Assembly: GCA_019449595.1 (NCBI GenBank)
Contig: JAGRPL010000004.1
Location: 186,001 to 250,000 of the forward strand
Direction: 5' to 3'
DNA: 64,000 bases
Source of the DNA: Rhodoferax sp.
GTDB taxonomy: Bacteria > Pseudomonadota > Gammaproteobacteria > Burkholderiales > Burkholderiaceae_C
Shown one piece after another: positions 59,595 through 64,000 of this stretch. Within the stretch, counting starts at the first letter, position 1. Every line of letters starts with the position of its first letter. A program made the translations under genes and the position numbers. Under the pieces are notes generated by a model, which was not told the origin of the DNA, did no database searches, and was given only the letters and a program-made list of their open reading frames with translations.

Positions 59595-61466
59595 TTAAAA
59601 CAACTGCGTCAAATGCACCGAGTCGCTGTTGCGCTCCACCTGTACCGTGTCCGAGCCCTTGTGCGCCAGGCGCAGCATGCGGTTGTTTCCGGGTAGCACG
59701 TCGGCCACAAAGCCGCGCAGGCCGCGCTTGGCGGCGTGCTGGGCCATGCAGTCCTGCATGGCGGTTCCCAGGCCGCAGCCCTGCCAGTCCGGGTGCACCA
59801 TGAAGGCGGTGTCGGCCAGGTTGGTGGTGGGGTTGGTGAAGTAGCACGACTGCCCCACGATGTGCTCGTCTTCGCGCGGGCCGGTGGTGGCCACAAACGC
59901 CACCTCGTGCTCGTAGTTGAGGTTGCACAGGCGTTGCACGTCGGCGTTCGAGAGGCCGCGCACATGGCGGAAGAAGCGGGTGTAGATGTCGGCTTCGCTC
60001 AGGTGGTGGAACAGGTCGCGTATGCCCTGGGCGTCGCTGGAGAGGGCCGGGCGCAGCTTCACGGTGCGGCCGTCCTTGAGGACAACGGTGCGCTCTTCTT
60101 CCACCGGGTAGGCGCGCAGGTTCTGCAGGGTCTGGTCGGCGGCCAGGTAGCCCAGCGCCTGGGCCTGGGCAAACAGCTCGGGGCGGAACTGTGGGTGCGC
60201 CAGCTCGATCAGCGCCGTAGCGCGCTCGCGGATGGATTTGCCAAACAGGTAGGCAATGCCGTATTCGGTGACCACGTAGTGCACGTCGGTGCGGGCAATG
60301 GTGGCGGCCTCGCCCGCCAGCAGCGCCGGACGGATGCGCGAAGCCTTGCCGTCTTCGGTGGTGGAGCTCATGCAGATGATGGGCTTGCCGCCGGGGGAGC
60401 GCGAAGCGCCGCGCAAGAACTCGTCCTGGCAGCCCATGCCGCTGTAGAACTCGCCGCCAAACTGGTCGATGCAGACCTGGCCGGTAAGGTCCACCGCAAA
60501 GCCTTGCGCAATGGCCACCATCTTGTACTGCGCCGCAATGGTCACTGGGTTGCACACCGCTTCGATGGGCTGGAACACGAACAGCGGGTTCTGGTCGATG
60601 TGGTCGTACAGCGCGCGCGAGCCCAGCGCCAGACTGGCCACGATCTTGAAGGCCTGGCGGGTCTTGCGCGCACCGGTCAAGCTGCCGTTTTCGAGCAGCG
60701 GCAGGATGGCATCGGTGATCAGGTCGGAGTGGATGCCCAGGTCCTTGCGGTCGGTCAGGTACTGCAGGGCTTCGTGGGCCACCGGACCCAGGCCGATCTG
60801 CAGGGTGGAGCCGTCGTCGATGATGCCGGCAATGTAGCGCGCAATGCGCTGCACGGCTTCGGCCTGCACCGGCATGCGGTCCATTTCGGTGATGGGCGCG
60901 TTGACGGGCACCAGGTGGTGGATGCGGCTGATGTGCAGAGTGGAGTCGCCCATGGAACGGGGCATGGCGGGGTTCACCTCGGCAATCACCAACCGGGCGC
61001 GGGCCACGGCCGCCGGAATGATGTCCACCGACACGCCCAGGCTCACGTAGCCAAAGGCATCGGGCAGCGACACCTGGATGAGCGCCACATCCACCGGAAT
61101 GCGACCCAGCGCAATCATCTCGGGCACACGGGCAATGGACATGGGCACATAGTCCACCAGCCCCTGCTTGATGGCCGCGCGCATGTCGGTGCCGACAAAG
61201 AAGCTGCGGTGGCGAAAGCGTGTGGTGCTCTGGCCCTGCGCGTCGTGGCCAAAGGCCTTGATGGTGAGAAAGTGCAGCAACTCCACGTCGGCGGGCGGCA
61301 CAGCCATGGTCTCCAGCACCTGCAGCAACCGGTGGGGCGCGGCACAGCCGGTGCCCACAAACACATGCTCGCCGTTGTGGATGTGTCCCACGGCCGCCTC
61401 GGCGGTGGTGATCTTGTCGGCATAGGGCTGCAGGGCGGCGTGGGGGTCCGGGGCTTTTGCGGGCAT
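59595..61466 (-). CDS. Acetyl-CoA hydrolase/transferase fused to GNAT acetyltransferase
   Basis: About 623 aa. Residues 1-440 form the two-domain CoA-transferase family-I-like hydrolase (VFVGTGCAAPHRLLQVL, IGLGPVAHEALQYL, YVVTEYGIAYLFGKS). The last ~160 are a GNAT domain with the acetyl-CoA loop DWQGCGLGTAMQ. The fusion is a known domain combination. The first half handles acetyl-CoA or short acyl-CoA; the second may acetylate a protein. The ATG at 61466 (MPAKAPDPH) is used; 61502 is another option. It diverges from the SDR gene. Confidence 0.88.
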   Translation of the reverse strand: MPAKAPDPHAALQPYADKITTAEAAVGHIHNGEHVFVGTGCAAPHRLLQVLETMAVPPADVELLHFLTIKAFGHDAQGQSTTRFRHRSFFVGTDMRAAIKQGLVDYVPMSIARVPEMIALGRIPVDVALIQVSLPDAFGYVSLGVSVDIIPAAVARARLVIAEVNPAMPRSMGDSTLHISRIHHLVPVNAPITEMDRMPVQAEAVQRIARYIAGIIDDGSTLQIGLGPVAHEALQYLTDRKDLGIHSDLITDAILPLLENGSLTGARKTRQAFKIVASLALGSRALYDHIDQNPLFVFQPIEAVCNPVTIAAQYKMVAIAQGFAVDLTGQVCIDQFGGEFYSGMGCQDEFLRGASRSPGGKPIICMSSTTEDGKASRIRPALLAGEAATIARTDVHYVVTEYGIAYLFGKSIRERATALIELAHPQFRPELFAQAQALGYLAADQTLQNLRAYPVEEERTVVLKDGRTVKLRPALSSDAQGIRDLFHHLSEADIYTRFFRHVRGLSNADVQRLCNLNYEHEVAFVATTGPREDEHIVGQSCYFTNPTTNLADTAFMVHPDWQGCGLGTAMQDCMAQHAAKRGLRGFVADVLPGNNRMLRLAHKGSDTVQVERNSDSVHLTQLF

Positions 61467-61548
61467 GGGCAAGGGGCAGGCTGTGAGTGGAGTCCGTATC
61501 ATCTGCGATATCGGTTTTGTTTGGCAACAGCGGCACAGGAGAATCAGC

Positions 61549-62343
61549 ATGGATTTGGGCATTCGCGGTAAATGGGCGTTGGTGTGTGGCGCCAGCAAGG
61601 GGCTGGGCCTGGGTTGCGCGCAGGCACTGGTGCAGGAGGGCGTGAACGTGCTGATCGTGGCGCGGGGCGCCGAGCAGCTGGAAGCATCTGCTGCCAAATT
61701 GAGAGCTGTTGACGCAGGATCCACGGGCGCCAGCGTGCTGTTTTGTGCGCAAGACATCACTACCGAGGCTGGGCGGGCCGCCGTGTTTGCCATGCGCCGC
61801 GACTTCGACATCGTCGTCACCAACGCCGGCGGCCCGCCGCCTGGCGATTTCCGCGATTGGGACCGCGAGGCGTGGATCCGGGCTGTGGACGCCAACATGC
61901 TCACGCCCATTGAACTCATCAAGGCTACGGTGGATAGCATGGCGGCGCGTGGCTTTGGCCGCATCGTCAATATCACGTCCAGTTCAGTGAAAGCGCCCAT
62001 TGACATCTTGGGTCTGTCCAACGGCGCGCGCAGCGGCCTGACGGGCTTTGTGGCCGGCGTGGCGCGCAGCAGCGTGGCGGCGCAGGGTGTCACCATCAAC
62101 AACCTGCTGCCCGGGGTGTTTGACACCGACCGCATCAAGACCACCATGCAGGCAACAGCGCAGAGAACCGGCCAGCCGGTGGAGGCCCTGGTGGCCGCCC
62201 GCCGCCAGGCCATTCCGGCGCGCCGCTTCGGTACGCCGCAGGAGTTTGGCGCCATCTGCGCCTTCCTGTGTAGCGTGCAGGCGGGTTACATCAACGGCCA
62301 GAACGTGCTGGCCGATGGCGGTGCCTACCCGGGCACGTATTGA
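61549..62343 (+). CDS. Atypical short-chain dehydrogenase/reductase
   Basis: 264 aa from the ATG at 61549 (AGGAG upstream). Rossmann start VCGASKGLGLG, NAGG strand, ITSSSVKAP with the catalytic-type serine, but the usual YxxxK reads SNGAR (LGLSNGARSGL), so Tyr and Lys of the classical site are missing. This matches a known BKR-like SDR subgroup without a full catalytic tetrad. The C-terminal GGAYPGTY end is normal. Residues about 47-66 (EASAAKLRAVDAGSTGASVL) coincide with repeat copy I. Followed closely by the rhombosortase gene. Confidence 0.9.
   Translation: MDLGIRGKWALVCGASKGLGLGCAQALVQEGVNVLIVARGAEQLEASAAKLRAVDAGSTGASVLFCAQDITTEAGRAAVFAMRRDFDIVVTNAGGPPPGDFRDWDREAWIRAVDANMLTPIELIKATVDSMAARGFGRIVNITSSSVKAPIDILGLSNGARSGLTGFVAGVARSSVAAQGVTINNLLPGVFDTDRIKTTMQATAQRTGQPVEALVAARRQAIPARRFGTPQEFGAICAFLCSVQAGYINGQNVLADGGAYPGTY
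61688..61745 (+). repeat. Interspersed 60-bp repeat, copy I, inside the SDR gene
   Basis: CTGCTGCCAAATTGAGAGC, then GACGCAGG, ACGGGCGCCAG and GCTGTTTTG in the right order and spacing. The first hairpin is imperfect here. It is translated as part of the SDR between strand 2 and strand 3. Confidence 0.55.
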
Positions 62344-62350
62344 AATCTTC

Positions 62351-63028
62351 GTGAATTCTCTGCACGTGAACGGTAATACCCGGTACCGGTCGCTGCTGGC
62401 GGCCCTGGTCGTGGGCTTTGGCGTGTGCACGCTGGGGCTGCAGCTGTGGCCGGGCGCCGCCGAGGCGCTGCAGTTCACGCGCCTGCGCTACGCACAGGGC
62501 GCGTACTGGCAGCTGCTGACGGCGCAGTGGGTGCATCTGAGCCTGGGGCATGCGCTGGGCAATGCCCTGGCCTTCGCCGTGCTCGCCCTTTGGAGCGGGC
62601 GTTGGCTGGGTTGGCGCCAGCAACTGCTGGCGCTGGGCGGTGGCTATGCCGGCGTGGCGGTGGTGCTGGCACTGGACGCCCAGTGCGGCTACTACGCGGG
62701 GGCTTCCGGCGCCTTGCACGGGCTGCTGGCGGGCAATGCCCTGTACATGGTCTGGGTGGGCCGTGCACAGGGGTTGCGCACGGGTGCTGCGAGCGGGCCC
62801 TGGTTCAACGCCACGCGCGGGGTGGGCCTGGCTCTGCTGGGTGCGTTGGCCTTCAAGCTGTGGTGGCAGTCAGGTGACACACCAGCCGCACCATGGGGCG
62901 GCTGGAGCTTTCCGGTCTACCACCCCGCCCATATTGCCGGGGCCTTGGGCGGTATGGGGTTGGTGCTGCTGGTGTCAGGCGCGCGTGGTGCGCCGGCGAC
63001 GCCCGAGCAGGCCCAGCCCGGCCAGTGA
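62351..63028 (+). CDS. rrtA: Rhombosortase (rhomboid-family intramembrane serine protease)
   Basis: 225 aa from a GTG at 62351, seven bases after the SDR stop; six predicted helices. Catalytic Ser119 in AGASGALHG and His194 in YHPAHIAGALGG, with HLSLGHALGN earlier, the rhomboid layout. Rhombosortases cut proteins that carry a GlyGly-CTERM tail. The convergent neighbour has just such a tail, which is strong support. Its last 54 bases overlap the end of that gene on the other strand. Confidence 0.9.
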   Translation: MNSLHVNGNTRYRSLLAALVVGFGVCTLGLQLWPGAAEALQFTRLRYAQGAYWQLLTAQWVHLSLGHALGNALAFAVLALWSGRWLGWRQQLLALGGGYAGVAVVLALDAQCGYYAGASGALHGLLAGNALYMVWVGRAQGLRTGAASGPWFNATRGVGLALLGALAFKLWWQSGDTPAAPWGGWSFPVYHPAHIAGALGGMGLVLLVSGARGAPATPEQAQPGQ

Positions 63029-64000
63029 CAGCAGGGCAAGGGCATCCAGCCCGTCCATGGCACCACCGCCGCCGCCGCTGGCAGGTTGCGCGGTTGGTAC
63101 TGCAACCGTTATGGACACCGTCTGCGGTGTTCCGCTAAAAACGCCGTCACTTGGCGTGATCGTGAACGTGTAAGTCCCAAGAGGTCCAGCCGGGTTCCAG
63201 TTGAACACGCCTGTAGCCGCATTAAATGTTGCACCGGCGGGCAGACCTGCGGCAACGAAAGCTACCGTGTTGTTCTCTGCATCGGACGCTGTGGCAGTGA
63301 AGCTGAGATTGCCGCCGGGAGCCACGGTCTGGGTTGCGCTTGAAGTCATAACCGGAGCGGTGTCGGTGGTTACGCTGACTTGGTTCGAGGCAGCCAGTCC
63401 AAGGCCATCGGTGACAGTGACCTTGAAGGTGTAGGTTCCCCCCGGTGTGGGCGCCGTGAAGGTTGGTGTGGCTGATGTGGTGCTGCTCAGGGTTACGGTG
63501 CCACCTGCAATTTTGGTCCACGCGTAGGTGAATGCCGTGTTGCCACTGCCGCCGGCTGTGGGCGTTGCCTTCAAGCTAACGGTCGTTCCAGTGAGACGGG
63601 TACCAGCTTCCAAAACCGAGGCAGCCACTGTGGGTGCCTGTGAATTGAGACGATCAATTGCTGCATTGGCATCAACCAGGCCCGTACCGCAGTTCACGGC
63701 AGGATTCAGTTGGCAATACGTGCCGACCGGGTGTGGCCGGGCGGAACTGGTCAGGATGGAACTCAGTGTGTCGGGGGTAATGGTCGGCTGCAGGCTGGCC
63801 AACAAGGCGGCAATGCCGGCAACGTGGGGGGTTGCCATGCTAGTGCCCTGGTAGCCGGCGTAGGTGTCGGCAGCAGGAACGGTGGTGCCGGTGTTCAAGG
63901 TGGAGTACACCGTTGCGCCGTCGCCTGCAATGGTGGTCCCTGTGCCGCCGCCCGGGCCGCTGATGACGGTGCCGGCGCCAGTGTTGGCATAGCTGGCGTT
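62975..64000 (-). CDS. Subtilisin-like (S8) exported protease with GlyGly-CTERM tail, N-terminus outside window
   Basis: 341 residues of the C-terminal part are visible; the frame runs off the window end. Seen: the catalytic-serine motif GTSMATPHVAG (Ser codon 63839-63841) and the end of the S8 domain, a PKD/Ig-like region (TFAYAWTK-like strands, TFTAPTPGGTYTFKVTVTDG), a He_PIG-like domain (FNAATGVFNWNP), then the GlyGly-CTERM: SGGGGGAMDG, a hydrophobic helix ALALLSLAGLGLLG and a basic end RRRRTTRA. It should be secreted, cut near the Gly run by the adjacent rhombosortase and released or attached to the surface. The Asp and His of the triad lie outside the window. Confidence 0.9.
   Translation of the reverse strand, partial: NASYANTGAGTVISGPGGGTGTTIAGDGATVYSTLNTGTTVPAADTYAGYQGTSMATPHVAGIAALLASLQPTITPDTLSSILTSSARPHPVGTYCQLNPAVNCGTGLVDANAAIDRLNSQAPTVAASVLEAGTRLTGTTVSLKATPTAGGSGNTAFTYAWTKIAGGTVTLSSTTSATPTFTAPTPGGTYTFKVTVTDGLGLAASNQVSVTTDTAPVMTSSATQTVAPGGNLSFTATASDAENNTVAFVAAGLPAGATFNAATGVFNWNPAGPLGTYTFTITPSDGVFSGTPQTVSITVAVPTAQPASGGGGGAMDGLDALALLSLAGLGLLGRRRRTTRA

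Noticed and set aside
59473..61752. A 759-codon minus-strand frame
   Set aside because: It is out of frame with the acetyl-CoA hydrolase-GNAT gene, which has clear conserved motifs over the same bases.

Overview
This window looks like a chromosomal segment of a high-GC betaproteobacterium, most likely Burkholderiales, family Comamonadaceae (Rhodoferax/Polaromonas/Acidovorax relatives). That is an inference from gene content (DUF3460 beside scpA, pantothenate genes and metG; fkpB-ispH; a cphA/cphA' pair with its own ABC transporter), from protein sequence character and from GC-rich codon use. No database search was possible. Nearly all genes are intact and tightly packed. No insertion sequence, prophage or CRISPR array was seen.

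Layout. 1-7.4 kb: cyanophycin locus. Two cyanophycin synthetase genes (cphA, cut by the window start, and the shorter cphA') run leftward. An ABC exporter-type gene and an overlapping DUF1854 gene diverge rightward from a shared control region with a near-perfect 16-bp palindrome. 7.5-14.4 kb: leftward housekeeping block with metG, a SulP transporter, a DUF3460 gene, scpA, panB and panC. 14.4-19.9 kb: leftward signalling operon with an HD-GYP response regulator, an exported SixA-like phosphatase and a 1205-aa hybrid histidine kinase. 20-25 kb: patatin-like lipase, divergent apbC (Mrp) and a YbbP-type permease. 25-29.3 kb: Cache-PAS-GGDEF diguanylate cyclase, Smr protein, radC. 29.4-32.4 kb: fkpB-ispH, serS, tRNA-Ser(CGA) and a strong terminator. 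32.4-35.2 kb: small accessory genes (DUF1697, DUF1801, DUF465, rnk-like, cytochrome c). 35.4-40.7 kb: chaperone-usher pilus operon with three small subunits behind a strong promoter with overlapping inverted repeats. 40.9-49.3 kb: nitrobindin-like protein, atypical HD-GYP protein, a PHP-YciO-M50-trpS operon, an RluA-type pseudouridine synthase and a second hybrid kinase. 49.3-58.2 kb: 5'-nucleotidase lipoprotein, acyl-CoA synthetase, GNAT, FabH-like synthase, alcohol dehydrogenase, SRPBCC, DUF808 and EamA genes. 58.4-64 kb: unknown exported protein, a possible frameshifted small gene, an acetyl-CoA hydrolase-GNAT fusion, an atypical SDR, and a rhombosortase convergent with a subtilase that carries a GlyGly-CTERM tail.

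The most unusual signal is not a gene. It is a ~60-bp interspersed repeat present at least nine times (7430, 10190, 12665, 25081, 27843, 30794, 57241, 59101, 61688). It begins with a small hairpin (GCTAT-7 nt-ATAGC) whose stem changes in a compensatory way between copies, and it contains a CTGCGCAG palindrome and a GGGCGCT-like box. Most copies are intergenic. Four lie in coding DNA: they form part of the MetG interdomain linker, the C-terminus and stop codon of the diguanylate cyclase, the start codon and first ~17 codons of the EamA transporter, and a loop region of the SDR.

Second in interest: CphA' keeps its ATP-grasp site but has lost the Mur-ligase P-loop, which suggests a different substrate from CphA. 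The rhombosortase/GlyGly-CTERM protease pair predicts a specific processing event.
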